A stretch of 22,342 nt of DNA from JBHJHK01 sp050330975 (GCA_050330975.1 JBHJHK010000266.1:1-22342), one strand, 5' to 3'. Numbered from the stretch's first letter, positions 6,548 to 14,861 are shown. Notes: a model not told the origin generated them from the letters alone. Numbers and translations: made by a program.

Positions 6548-7920
6548 CACAAGTACTCCTGCAGAGCCAGTCCCAACAGGCGGTCGAGGTTGAGGTGCTC
6601 TAGAGCATAACCCGCCCGGTCGGGGAAGCGCGGCGGCATGAGGGTGGGAATCTCCACGTCATCGGGCCACTGCTCGCGATACCCCGGGAAACCCTCGGGG
6701 CTCAAGCTGACGATGGCTTTATCGGCGGGGTAGATGCGCCGTTCCAGGGCGTTGTCCCGGGCCACAGTGGCCCGCACCCGGACGTCTTTTTCGTCCTTGC
6801 GACTCCTCACCAGTTCCCGGCAGTCCACGGCGGCGATGTGGGTGGTGAATAACACCGCCGCCGCCGCGTTCCCCTCCACCTCCCGCTCCAAACCCAATTG
6901 CCGGGCGTATTCGTCCAGGTATTTGGCGCTGCCCTGGTCCAAATCTTCGGCCAGCTCGGCCTTGGTGGCGGCGAGGATGGTGCGCTCGATGGCGGGCGGC
7001 CGCACCTGGCGATACAGCCAGCCCAGCACATCCTCCCCCCACCAGGGTTGATAATAGCGGTGGCTCTTCACGATACGGCTCAACAGCCGTCGGTGGTCGT
7101 TAAAGGCATCGATGCCGAGTTTGAGGATGCGAAACACGTCCACCAGGACGATTTGCACCTGGGCCTTGGCAAAGTAGCTCTGATAGAACTCCTGCAACAG
7201 CTGTTGATAGGCGCCATAGCGCTCGGCAAAGGCCCGATACAAGGGGGTGTCGACGGCGGTGGCCGGCAAGGGGGTGAATTCCCAAGCGCCGTGCTCCAAG
7301 TTCTGGGGCTTCAAAAAGTAAAACCCCGGCTGGGCGTCCACCAGCCCCCGGACGCGGCAGGCCTGGAGGAAGGCCTGGTAGCTGTCCACCAAGGGTGCAA
7401 GGGTGTCCTGCGCGGGGGAGGCGTGGACATCTATTTCTGCCAGGGCGGCGTGCCAGGGCTTGGCCAAGGCGTCCCGGGGGGGGCGGTGGCTCTGGCGCAG
7501 GGTCTCGGCCGACCACGCCCCGTAGTCCTGGGTCATGAGGGGCAAGTCGACGATCCACTCCCCGGGGTAGTCCACCAGCTCCAATTTGAGCTCCCGGTAG
7601 GGACCCACGGGCTCCCACAGCCCCGCCGAAGTCTCTTGGGTACGGCGGTACTTGAGCTGGAGGTGGATTTCCGAGGCCTCGGTGGTCTTGGCGGGCCAGG
7701 TGGGATGCTCTCCCGTGAGGCAGTCGATGTGGTCTTCGTAGGGGAACCGAGGGCGTTGGTTGGGCAAGGGCAGCAACTCGGCCTTGACGGGATAGGCCTG
7801 GTGGTCCCGGGGAAAGTGATAAAACCGTCCCTGGTTGAGCAGCTGGTGGACTAAAGAAGTGATCATGATGGTTTTGCCGCTGCGCTCAAGTCCTGTGATC
7901 ACAATGCGCACGGTGGTCAA
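6547..7920 (-). CDS. ycjX: YcjX family P-loop protein (DUF463)
   Basis: The 457-aa product matches YcjX in length (E. coli protein about 465 aa) and layout. It opens with the P-loop GLERSGKT at residues 10-17. The typical region around ELVDYPGEWIVDLPL follows, then a long helical part. YcjX proteins are GTPase-like cytoplasmic proteins encoded with the membrane protein YcjF and induced by envelope or heat stress in Enterobacteria; the molecular task is not established. I accept the TTG at 7920 because GGAG lies 9 nt upstream. A GTG three codons later is possible but badly spaced. It is followed by overlapping ycjF and preceded, with a 58-nt gap, by the GMC gene on the same strand. Confidence 0.93.
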   Translation of the reverse strand: MTTVRIVITGLERSGKTIMITSLVHQLLNQGRFYHFPRDHQAYPVKAELLPLPNQRPRFPYEDHIDCLTGEHPTWPAKTTEASEIHLQLKYRRTQETSAGLWEPVGPYRELKLELVDYPGEWIVDLPLMTQDYGAWSAETLRQSHRPPRDALAKPWHAALAEIDVHASPAQDTLAPLVDSYQAFLQACRVRGLVDAQPGFYFLKPQNLEHGAWEFTPLPATAVDTPLYRAFAERYGAYQQLLQEFYQSYFAKAQVQIVLVDVFRILKLGIDAFNDHRRLLSRIVKSHRYYQPWWGEDVLGWLYRQVRPPAIERTILAATKAELAEDLDQGSAKYLDEYARQLGLEREVEGNAAAAVLFTTHIAAVDCRELVRSRKDEKDVRVRATVARDNALERRIYPADKAIVSLSPEGFPGYREQWPDDVEIPTLMPPRFPDRAGYALEHLNLDRLLGLALQEYL

Positions 7921-7978
7921 TTTGGGTTACTCCAGACGACGGGGAAGTTTCCAAGGGTAAGTGGGGAAGGCCCGACCC

Positions 7979-9586
7979 TCAAGCGGCCCGTCGCGCCCCC
8001 TTGATGAGCTCCGCCGCCTTCTCGGCGATCATGGTGACGGGGGCGTGGGTGTTCCCCGAGGTGATGGTGGGCATTATCGATGCGTCCACCACCCGCAGGC
8101 CCTCCACTCCGTAGACCCGAAGCTCGGGGTCCACCACCGCCAGGGGGTCGATTCCCATCTTGGCCGTCCCCACCGGGTGAAAAATGGTAGTGCCGATATC
8201 CCCGGCGGCCACGGCCAGCTCAGCGTCGTCCTGGAGCTGGCTGCCCGGGCGGTATTCTTCCACGCCATAGGGCGCCAAGGCCCGGGTGTTACAGATGCGC
8301 CGGGTGAGGTGGATGGCGTCGATGGCCACCCGTCGATCCCCTTCGGTGGACAAGTAATTGGGGGTGATGGCCGGCGGATCCCGGGGGTCGGGACTCTTGA
8401 GGCACACCGAGCCCCGGCTCTCGGGGCGCAGGTTGCAGACGCTGGCGGTGAAGGCGTCAAAGGCGTGGAGGGGCTGGCCAAAGGCGTCCAACGACAAAGG
8501 CTGGACGTGGTATTCCAAATTGGCCGTGGCCTGGTCGGGGTCGGACTTGGCAAAGGCCCCCAGTTGGCTCGGGGCCATGGCCATGGGACCGCGGCGGAAC
8601 AGGGCGTATTCCAAGCCGATGGCGGCCTTGCCCCACAGGCTGTGGACCTTGGTGTTGAGGGTTTGGATGTTGCGAACTTTGTACACCAACCGCAGCTGGA
8701 GGTGGTCTTGGAGGTTGGCCCCCACCCCTTTGAGGTCACAGCGCACGGGGATGTTGTACTGGCGCAAGAGCTCCCCGGGGCCGATCCCCGACAGCTGCAA
8801 CAGGTGGGGAGAGCCGATGCTGCCGGCGGCCAAGATGACCTCGCCCTTGGCTTTGACCGTGGTGTCTAGGCCTTGGCGGTTGATCAATACCCCCACGGCT
8901 CGCTGATGCTCGAATAAAATGGTGCGGGCGGTGGCGTGGGTCATCACTTGGAGGTTTTGCCTGTCCTTGGCCGGGCGCAAAAAGGCCTTGGCGGCGTTCC
9001 AACGCCAGCCCCGACGCTGGGTGACCATAAAGTAGCTACAGCCGAAGTTGTCGCCCCGGTTGAAGTCGGCGACGGAAGGGATACCCACCTCGGCGGCGGC
9101 GGCCCGAAAGGCCTCTAGAATGGGCCAGGACAACCGTTGGTGTTCGACGCGCATTTCGCCGCCACTGCCGTGGAATTCATCGCCCCCGGGGCCGTAGTCC
9201 TCGGAGCGTTTAAAGTAGGGCAATACTTCATCCCACCCCCAGCCGGTGTTGCCCAGCTGGCGCCAGGTGTCGTAGTCCTTGGCCTGGCCGCGCATGTAGA
9301 TCATGCCGTTGATGGACGAACATCCCCCCAACACCCGGCCCCGGGGATAATTGAGGGCCCGGCCATTGAGGCCCGGCTCCACCTCGGTGCGCAGACACCA
9401 GTCGGTGCGGGGGTTGCCCATGCAGTAGAGATACCCCACGGGAATGTGGATCCAGGGGTAGTTGTCCCGGCCCCCGGCCTCCAACAGCAGCACCCGCACC
9501 CCGGGGTCCTCGCTCAGGCGGTTGGCCAAGGCGCAGCCCGCTGAGCCAGCGCCGACGATCACATAGTCGTATTCGTCCGAGGTCAC
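7979..9586 (-). CDS. GMC-family FAD oxidoreductase (choline dehydrogenase-like)
   Basis: The 535-aa protein has the N-terminal FAD-binding signature VIVGAGSAGCALANRLS (GxGxxG at 12-17) and the first GMC signature GRVLGGCSSINGMIYMRG. The second signature-like segment is GSIGSPHLLQLSGIGP. The C-terminal catalytic pair is His470 in IFHPVGTAKMG and Asn512 in SGNTHAPVTMIAEKAAELI. These oxidise primary alcohols such as choline or other alcohols using FAD. The substrate cannot be read from sequence, and no betaine aldehyde dehydrogenase or betI is nearby, so betA is not justified. The GTG start at 9586 has AGGAG 9 nt upstream. It is divergent from the acetylpolyamine amidohydrolase gene with a 147-nt shared upstream region. 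Confidence 0.93.
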   Translation of the reverse strand: MTSDEYDYVIVGAGSAGCALANRLSEDPGVRVLLLEAGGRDNYPWIHIPVGYLYCMGNPRTDWCLRTEVEPGLNGRALNYPRGRVLGGCSSINGMIYMRGQAKDYDTWRQLGNTGWGWDEVLPYFKRSEDYGPGGDEFHGSGGEMRVEHQRLSWPILEAFRAAAAEVGIPSVADFNRGDNFGCSYFMVTQRRGWRWNAAKAFLRPAKDRQNLQVMTHATARTILFEHQRAVGVLINRQGLDTTVKAKGEVILAAGSIGSPHLLQLSGIGPGELLRQYNIPVRCDLKGVGANLQDHLQLRLVYKVRNIQTLNTKVHSLWGKAAIGLEYALFRRGPMAMAPSQLGAFAKSDPDQATANLEYHVQPLSLDAFGQPLHAFDAFTASVCNLRPESRGSVCLKSPDPRDPPAITPNYLSTEGDRRVAIDAIHLTRRICNTRALAPYGVEEYRPGSQLQDDAELAVAAGDIGTTIFHPVGTAKMGIDPLAVVDPELRVYGVEGLRVVDASIMPTITSGNTHAPVTMIAEKAAELIKGARRAA

Positions 9587-9733
9587 GGGGGGGATCTCCT
9601 GTGGTGGTTTAGCGTGATGGTGTACCGCGGGGTATGTGGCGGCAGCACGGCTGTCGGGGATTGCGATTGCCTGCTATAGAGCTTGCTGAGCCGAGATGCT
9701 CACCCCAAACACCTACTTTAGCGAGCCTTGTCC

Positions 9734-10774
9734 ATGAAGACCATTTACAGTGCAGATCACGCCCTCCAGCGCGGACGGGCGGAGCTCATCGACGGTCAGC
9801 TGTTGCCCTGCTTTGAAAAGCCCGAGCGGGCGGAGCTCATCCTAGCCCGGGTCAAGGCCATGGACCTCGGTGGGGTCGCTGGTCCGGCCCCCCTCGATCC
9901 CGGGGCCTTGGCCCGGGGCCACACCCCGGCCTATTTGGCGTTTTTGGCCCAGGCGTGGGACGCCTGGGTGGCCTTCCACGGCGATCGCGACGCTTTGCCT
10001 TTGTGTTGGGGGGTGCGGGGGTTTCACCGGGATCGCGTCCCCGAGGTCATCGACGGCCAGTTGTCCCACTATTCTTTTGACGCCGGCACCCCCATCACCG
10101 CCGGCACCTGGCGAGCGGCGACGAGTTCGGCGGCCGTGGCGTTGACGGGGCAAGCTCTGGTGACGGCAAAGGAGCGGGGGGTATTTGCCCTGTGTCGTCC
10201 CCCGGGTCACCACGCCGCGGCGGACGTCTACGGGGGCTATTGCTTCCTCAATAACGCCGCCATCGCCGCCCAGGGCTTTTTGGACGCCGGGGCTGGGCGG
10301 GTGGCATTGCTGGACGTCGATTACCACCACGGCAACGGCACCCAGGACCTGTTTTACCGCCGCCGCGACGTGTTGTTCCTCTCCCTCCACGCCGATCCCC
10401 GCCAGGAGTTTCCCTACTTCCTGGGCTACGGCGACGAGACGGGAGCGGGGGAGGGGGAGGGATTTAACGTCAATTATCCCCTGCCTTGGGGGACGGGCTT
10501 TGACGGCTGGTTTGCGGCCCTGGAAGACGCCTGTAGCCGGATTGGGCGCTATGCCCCCGATGTCCTAGTGGTCTCCTTGGGGGTGGACACCTTCAAAGGC
10601 GACCCCATCTCCCAATTCACTTTGGAGAGCGACGATTTTGTCGTGCTGGGGGAACGCTTGGCGCGCTTGGGGTTGCCGACGCTGTTTGTCATGGAGGGGG
10701 GATATGCAGTGGAGGCCATTGGCGTCAACGCCGTCAACGTCTTGCTGGGGTTTGAGGGGAGGCGGGGGCGGTGA
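9734..10774 (+). CDS. Acetylpolyamine amidohydrolase, histone deacetylase family
   Basis: I choose the ATG at 9734 (MKTIYSADHALQRGRAEL), the usual family N-terminus, over a TTG two codons upstream. The resulting 346-aa protein matches the ~341-residue bacterial acetylpolyamine amidohydrolases. All key residues fit with a one-residue offset from the Mycoplana enzyme: His159/His160 in PPGHHA, zinc ligands Asp196 and His198 in LLDVDYHHGNGTQD and Asp285 in SLGVDTFKGDP, and Tyr324 in GGYAVE. It should remove acetyl groups from acetylputrescine or longer acetylpolyamines in the cytoplasm, releasing polyamine for reuse or catabolism. The divergent GMC oxidoreductase could act on related compounds, but this is only a neighbourhood hint. 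Confidence 0.93.
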   Translation: MKTIYSADHALQRGRAELIDGQLLPCFEKPERAELILARVKAMDLGGVAGPAPLDPGALARGHTPAYLAFLAQAWDAWVAFHGDRDALPLCWGVRGFHRDRVPEVIDGQLSHYSFDAGTPITAGTWRAATSSAAVALTGQALVTAKERGVFALCRPPGHHAAADVYGGYCFLNNAAIAAQGFLDAGAGRVALLDVDYHHGNGTQDLFYRRRDVLFLSLHADPRQEFPYFLGYGDETGAGEGEGFNVNYPLPWGTGFDGWFAALEDACSRIGRYAPDVLVVSLGVDTFKGDPISQFTLESDDFVVLGERLARLGLPTLFVMEGGYAVEAIGVNAVNVLLGFEGRRGR

Positions 10775-10775
10775 T

Positions 10776-10818
10776 GGGGTTGCCCCGGCACGTTGCGTCC
10801 GGGTTCGGTCGCAACCCC
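10776..10818 (+). terminator. Hairpin right after the amidohydrolase stop
   Basis: GGGGTTGC (10776-10783) is the exact reverse complement of GCAACCCC (10811-10818), and CCCGG (10784-10788) pairs with CCGGG (10799-10803) inside it. It begins two bases after the stop codon. No T-run follows, so it is either a weak terminator or a transcript-stabilising 3' structure. An alternative stem (CCGGGTT with AACCC) uses the same right arm. Confidence 0.35.
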
Positions 10819-10945
10819 CGGGATGGATGGCGAAGCACTGGATGTCGTCTGCGTCGTGATCGACTTGGACGAACTCGCAGAGGCGATTGATGGCGTATTT
10901 CGGGGTTTGGTAAAGGGAAATGGCCAGTAGCGCCACAGCGCTCAA
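10785..10945 (-). pseudogene. Short-chain dehydrogenase remnant with YxxxK motif
   Basis: The minus strand encodes about 45 residues typical of the second half of a classical short-chain dehydrogenase. These are YQTPKYAINRLCEFVQVD followed by DDIQCFAIHPGG. They include the catalytic YxxxK (YQTPK) and the HPGG turn that usually precedes VATE. The continuation VATEPGRNVPG is present but in another frame, so there is a 1-base shift near 10811. Neither the N-terminal Rossmann half nor the C-terminus is visible. This is a decayed fragment left between the amidohydrolase gene and the AT-rich island, and could mark a deletion scar at the island edge. Confidence 0.6.
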
Positions 10946-10965
10946 CTCAACCCAACTGGGGGAGT

Positions 10966-11112
10966 ATGAACGACCGGACAGGGCTGGCGTATCTGGAAGC
11001 GGCCGAGGAGGATGCCGGCCCGTGGGGTCATGCCGAGGGCGACGACAGCCAGGGCACCTTCGACCCCATGCGCCTGTACTCAAACTGGCGGGATCGAAGG
11101 ACCAATTTGTAG
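10966..11112 (+). CDS. Possible 48-aa small or truncated protein
   Basis: A 48-residue acidic reading frame starts MNDRTGLAYLEAAEEDAGPW and ends SNWRDRRTNL just where the GC-rich sequence gives way to AT-rich DNA (about 11095-11110). The composition looks coding and resembles the host style, but GGGGGAG ends one base before the ATG, too close for good initiation. It may be the 5' end of a gene cut by the island insertion. I recognise no family. Confidence is low. Confidence 0.2.
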   Translation: MNDRTGLAYLEAAEEDAGPWGHAEGDDSQGTFDPMRLYSNWRDRRTNL

Positions 11113-11286
11113 TATTTGAACGTATTGACTATGAATTTTGCAATAATGCACACTGCTCATTATTTATTTACGAAACTTGGGTGGTCATGTGCGGATCACC
11201 GATAGGATTTTTGCCCAAAACATGGACTTCCAGATGAATTACATCTAACTGCGCAACGGCAGTTAATATTTACTTAGGAGATTTTG
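11113..11286. other. AT-rich leader of the diguanylate cyclase gene
   Basis: These 174 bases hold no gene. Composition shifts sharply to AT-rich near 11100. TTGACT (11125-11130) and TTGAAC (11116-11121) resemble -35 boxes, but I find no well-spaced -10. AGGAG at 11276-11280 is the ribosome binding site for the gene starting at 11287. Confidence 0.5.
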
Positions 11287-12573
11287 ATGTTCTTCTTTGG
11301 TGCTCATTTTGAACTGTCTAGTGATATTGAGGCCATTGGCGCAAGCTTTGCGATTTATGAATATGAGCCGGAAAAATGCAATTTTTGTTTAGTGAGTTGT
11401 AATTCTATGTATGCTGAGGGCTTGGTTGGAAAACCCATGGTTAAAGTGGTTGGTCAGCCCATTTCGACGGTGTTTCCCAAGTATTTATGTTCGCCTCTCA
11501 TTGACTTATTTCATAGGTGTGTTACTGAAAAAATTGCCCTTGAAACGGAGATTGTTCAGGACTACAAGGCAATTGAAAGATGGTGGAGGTCAATCATTTC
11601 TCCCATCACTGAGAAAAGCTTTAATAAGACTCGGATTATTCAGACTTGTGTGGAAATAACAGAAAAGAAGCTTCTGGAGTCTAGACTCGACTATAGCATG
11701 AGACGATATGAAGCCGTAGTGCAATCGGCCCACGATGGTATTGTGACTATTGATGAGCAACAAAACATTCGTATGATGAATGAGGCTGCCAAAGAAATCT
11801 TTGGATACAGTGAAGAAGAAATAGTAGGAAAGCCATTGACTCAGCTTATGCCAGTGAAATGCCGGAGGAAACACGTTGAATATGTTGAAGGCTTTAAAGC
11901 CTCTACGGTCGAATCCCGAACGATGCAAAGCCGAGCTTTGGTTCAGGGGTTGAAAAAGAACGGGGTCGAGTTTCCCATCGAGGTTACAATTTCAAAACTT
12001 AACATCAAGAATTCCACTGAAATGACTGCGGTAGTGCGTGACATTTCAGAAAAACATCGACTTATCGAAGAATTATATCGTTCCTCTCAAGAGGACCCAT
12101 TGACTCATCTTTACAATCGTAGATATTTCATAAGTAGCCTAAAGGATGAAATCGCTCGATGTAAGAGATTTGGTCATCGCTTTATTCTCGTGATGTTAGA
12201 TATCGACCACTTTAAGTTGTTCAACGATAAACACGGACATGCCTGTGGAGATTTTGTATTGAAAAGGCTCTCCGGGATTCTGAAAAATGAGCTTGGAGAA
12301 ACCGATGTAATTGCTAGATGGGGGGGGGAAGAATTTCTAGTGCTTCTCCCTGAGGTCGACATTGAAGCTGGATTGATGGTTGCCGAGAAAATACGTGCAA
12401 GTGTGCAACGAGCTCAAATCAAATACGAGCAAAAAATACTTCAAGTCACTGTATCCATTGGAGTAGAGAGCTTTGATCATGAGACCATGAATATAGACGA
12501 TATTCTCATGAATGTTGATAAGGCTCTATATAAGTCGAAGGTCGAAGGTAGAAATAGAGTTTCAGTCCTTTGA
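11287..12573 (+). CDS. PAS-PAS-GGDEF diguanylate cyclase
   Basis: The ATG at 11287 has AGGAG 6 nt upstream; the TTG one codon earlier is not needed. The 428-aa protein has an N-terminal PAS-like region (about 8-125), a second clear PAS domain with PAC-type end (about 137-255, AHDGIVTIDEQQNIRMMNEA to TAVVRDISEKH) and a C-terminal GGDEF domain (about 265-428). The active-site motif is RWGGEEF (346-350), and DPLTHLYNRRYF and DIDHFKLFNDKHGH are intact, so it should make cyclic di-GMP from two GTP. The product-inhibition site RxxD is absent: the four residues are GETD (337-340). No membrane segment or signal peptide is seen, so sensing is cytoplasmic. The gene is far more AT-rich than its surroundings and is followed by IS remnants, indicating transfer. 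Confidence 0.92.
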   Translation: MFFFGAHFELSSDIEAIGASFAIYEYEPEKCNFCLVSCNSMYAEGLVGKPMVKVVGQPISTVFPKYLCSPLIDLFHRCVTEKIALETEIVQDYKAIERWWRSIISPITEKSFNKTRIIQTCVEITEKKLLESRLDYSMRRYEAVVQSAHDGIVTIDEQQNIRMMNEAAKEIFGYSEEEIVGKPLTQLMPVKCRRKHVEYVEGFKASTVESRTMQSRALVQGLKKNGVEFPIEVTISKLNIKNSTEMTAVVRDISEKHRLIEELYRSSQEDPLTHLYNRRYFISSLKDEIARCKRFGHRFILVMLDIDHFKLFNDKHGHACGDFVLKRLSGILKNELGETDVIARWGGEEFLVLLPEVDIEAGLMVAEKIRASVQRAQIKYEQKILQVTVSIGVESFDHETMNIDDILMNVDKALYKSKVEGRNRVSVL

Positions 12574-12639
12574 GGTGTACACAGAGGTTTTGCTCAGTCA
12601 ATAAACAACCATTTACAGCTGTAGACTGCTTGGTAAGTC

Positions 12640-13135
12640 GGTAGTGCCAAAATCTGAATGGTTGTGTAGTGGCAATGAGAATGAGATCTGCTCTGATCTC
12701 GGCTAGAGACTGAAAAATGCCCTGTTCTTCTTGTCCTGATTGTCGCACTGAAAAGACGATCAAATATGGCCATAATGCTTCAACATGGCTGCAACATTAT
12801 GTGAGCGAGAAATACGATCAAATACCTCGGGTGCTTGATGTGATGCCCAAAAAAAAGGCCGTTTGATGCTTGAAGCCCATGAAACGGTTTTTCCCAAGAA
12901 TCGGCGCCGGGCAGTTGGTAAAGAGACCGGTGAAGCGAATCGTATCGAACGCCTGAATAATACGTTTCGCCAGCGCATATCGCGACTTGTGAGAAAAGCA
13001 CTCAGTTTCTCTAAAAAAGTTTCAAATCATATTGGTGCCATCTGGTATTTTGCTCATCACTACAATGAAAATCAGCGAAAAATCTTGGATGCACATGCGA
13101 GATGAGTTTGATGACATTCAATTTGAGGGACTACC
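12640..13135 (+). mobile_element. Deleted IS1-family insertion sequence
   Basis: The element is bounded by imperfect inverted repeats. The left end starts GGTAGTGCC at 12640. The right end, read on the minus strand from 13135, starts GGTAGTCCC. The two ends agree at 16 of 21 positions. It encloses IS1-type transposase pieces. At 496 bp it is shorter than the usual 700-800 bp, so the middle has been lost. I find no convincing 8-9 bp target duplication. It lies between the AT-rich diguanylate cyclase gene and an ISAs1-type remnant that its right end interrupts. Confidence 0.6.
12717..13105 (+). pseudogene. IS1-family transposase, internally deleted and frameshifted
   Basis: From the ATG at 12717 the frame gives MPCSSCPDCRTEKTIKYGHN, the Cys-rich zinc-finger start of an InsA-like IS1 protein. 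It runs out of homology and stops at 12863. In a different frame, 12866-13105 encodes the C-terminal part of the IS1 DDE transposase: AVGKETGEANRIERLNNTFR, QRISRLVRKALSFSKK, then NHIGAIWYFAHHYNEN. The final catalytic acidic residue would be the Glu of RIERLNN. The central part with the first catalytic Asp residues is missing. It cannot make an active transposase. Confidence 0.8.
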
Positions 13136-13526
13136 ACCGACGAATGCCGCCTAGGACCCCGGCACTCCAGTCACTTTTACAGCGCTCCTCATCGGCGGTT
13201 GGAGTCTCAGCCGAGCCTTGGGGCGGGCACGGCTGGCTCAGCGCTTCACGGTGACGTTTGAGGGCCTCGGCCAGGTGGCCATGGTCAAGCCGGTCATAGA
13301 TCCCGAACAACGTCGTATGGGCCGGCACCCGTTTCCCTTCACTGCCAAAGGCTTTATTGATACGGGGTAAGTGGTGACGGATAGAGACACTGATGCGCCG
13401 CAGTGAATTCGCCCCAGCAGCGACCGCGAGGATCGAGAACAACAGCACGTGAGGCAAGTCATACTGCTTGGCCTCGCGGCGAAGCACATCTGGGATGTCG
13501 GTCAAGCATTGGTGGATCAGGCTCAT
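13136..13526 (-). pseudogene. ISAs1-family transposase, N-terminal remnant
   Basis: About 130 residues beginning MSLIHQCLTDIPDVLRR match the N-terminal domain found on ISAs1/H-repeat transposases, with blocks LLFSILAVAAGANSLRRI and RVPAHTTLFGIYDRLD. Full proteins are about 370-400 residues. Here the DDE core is absent, and the last ~35 residues do not look like the family. The open frame stops at a TAG formed by the IS1 terminus (TGGTAG, read at 13131-13136), so the IS1 insertion or a later deletion truncated it. The GC content matches the host better than the neighbouring AT-rich island does. Confidence 0.7.
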
Positions 13527-13590
13527 AAGGACCTCCGATCACACCAAGATCACCCCACTATGAAAGACTTATTCCTATCAAACAACCCTG
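13136..13590 (-). mobile_element. ISAs1-type element remnant
   Basis: The transposase start at 13526 is preceded by a 64-bp non-coding leader. It ends, read on the minus strand from 13590, with CAGGGTTGTTTGATAGG, which looks like an insertion-sequence terminus of the CAGGG type. The other terminus is lost. The element therefore spans 13136-13590 at most. The end assignment is inferred. Confidence 0.4.
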
Positions 13591-13611
13591 GAAGTGACGC
13601 CTTGAGAGATC

Positions 13612-14844
13612 TTAACGATTTCCCTTGAAAATTCCCCCATAGGCGGGCATCGAAAACTCTGGGAACACCTCATCTAAGGCATTGTTGCCCAATCGGCGAT
13701 CGAGCATTTCCCCCAACACCGTTCGCCAGTCCAAGGTGACCTGGAGATCGCGACCATCGTAGAGCTGGTTGGGACCAAGCCCTGGCCAATCGGCGTAGAC
13801 GCCACCGTTGACGCCACCCCCCATGATGCACATAAACCCACCGTGGCCGTGGTCGGTGCCCCCAGAGGCGTTTTGCGCCACCCGGCGACCAAACTCCGAC
13901 TGGGTGACCACAGTGATGCCGTCCATCCGTGGCCCCATATCGGCTTCAAAGGCCGCTAGACTGGTCGCTAGGTCTGCCAATAGCCCCTCCAGGGTCGGCG
14001 TCTGGTTGTCGTGGGTATCCCAGCCTCCAGTGTCGATGCACACCGCCTCCACCCCTAAGGTCTCGGCCTTGAGCAACTGCCCTACCCGCAATAAGGCGTT
14101 GCCCAGCTCGGAGTTGGGGTATTCGACACCATTGGGGGAATACTGGGCGGGGTCGGCCAGCTCGAGCTGCTCCACGGCGGCCAGGGTTTGCTGGCCCTGG
14201 AGGGCGAGGAAGTCGCCACCGCCATACAACTGGGCCAGGGCGGTGGTCACCGCCTCGGCCTCGGCATCCGGCACCTGGAGGTCAAAGGCCTCGAACTCCT
14301 CCAGCGCTGTAGCCGGGATGGGTCCCCGTAGGGAAGTCTGGACCACCCCCGTCGCCCCCACGGCGCGAAACGCCGAATCCGTACCGTTCACCAACGCCAG
14401 ATGGCGGGCCAACCAGCCAGTCATCACCTGACCCTGGGCCAAATAGCCCCGCTCCATATAATCTTGGGCGGTGAAGTGGGAGCGGGTGTCGGCGGGGGAG
14501 CCCGTGGCCTGAATCATCGCCAAGCGCCCAGCATCAAAAATCGACAGCAATGGGGCGAGGCTGGGGTGGAGACCAAAGTAACTGTCCAGGGCCAACGCCC
14601 CCTGGGGTTGATCAGGGGTGGGGATGGCCAAGGTGGGACGGCTGTCGTAGTAGTGGCCATCGCCAAAGGGGACGATGACGTTGAGGGCATCGGCCCCCCC
14701 CCGCAAAAAAATGCAGATCAAAGTATCCCCCTGGGGATTGGCCGTGGCCGACAGGGCCAGACGGGGAGCCAGTAGCGGCAACACGGTACAGGTCCCGGCG
14801 TTGACGGCGGCGGTTTGGAGAAAGCGGCGGCGAGTGAGGATCAC
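13612..14844 (-). CDS. Tat-exported DUF1501 family protein
   Basis: The 410-aa protein starts at a GTG (14844) with GGAG 9 nt upstream. It has a twin-arginine signal TRRRFLQ at residues 4-10 followed by a hydrophobic stretch and a cleavage region near LALSATA. The mature part carries DUF1501 landmarks: FLRGGADALNVIVPFGDGHYY, FTAQDYMERGY, DTGGWDTHDNQ, TQSEFGRR and NASGGTDHGHGG. The family belongs to the alkaline phosphatase/sulfatase-like fold, and the conserved Asp/His residues probably bind metal; its substrate is unknown. It is the second gene of an operon, 17 nt after the DUF1800 gene. This DUF1800-DUF1501 pairing is common in many bacteria and suggests a shared exported complex or process. 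Confidence 0.92.
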   Translation of the reverse strand: MILTRRRFLQTAAVNAGTCTVLPLLAPRLALSATANPQGDTLICIFLRGGADALNVIVPFGDGHYYDSRPTLAIPTPDQPQGALALDSYFGLHPSLAPLLSIFDAGRLAMIQATGSPADTRSHFTAQDYMERGYLAQGQVMTGWLARHLALVNGTDSAFRAVGATGVVQTSLRGPIPATALEEFEAFDLQVPDAEAEAVTTALAQLYGGGDFLALQGQQTLAAVEQLELADPAQYSPNGVEYPNSELGNALLRVGQLLKAETLGVEAVCIDTGGWDTHDNQTPTLEGLLADLATSLAAFEADMGPRMDGITVVTQSEFGRRVAQNASGGTDHGHGGFMCIMGGGVNGGVYADWPGLGPNQLYDGRDLQVTLDWRTVLGEMLDRRLGNNALDEVFPEFSMPAYGGIFKGNR

Positions 14845-14861
14845 AGGTCAGATCTCCAGGC

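Noticed and set aside
6898..7854. 318-codon plus-strand frame opposite ycjX
   Set aside because: YcjX is conserved over this whole length on the other strand; the antisense product has no recognisable domain.
7961..8869. 302-codon plus-strand frame opposite the GMC gene
   Set aside because: It overlaps the catalytic half of a well-conserved oxidoreductase and has low-complexity Gly/Val/His composition.
9675..9680. TATAGA as a -10 box for the amidohydrolase gene
   Set aside because: No acceptable -35 lies 16-18 nt upstream (CTGTCG only), so I did not call a promoter.
12631..13144. Target-site duplication around the IS1-like element
   Set aside because: The 8-9 bases outside the two termini do not match, so none is claimed.
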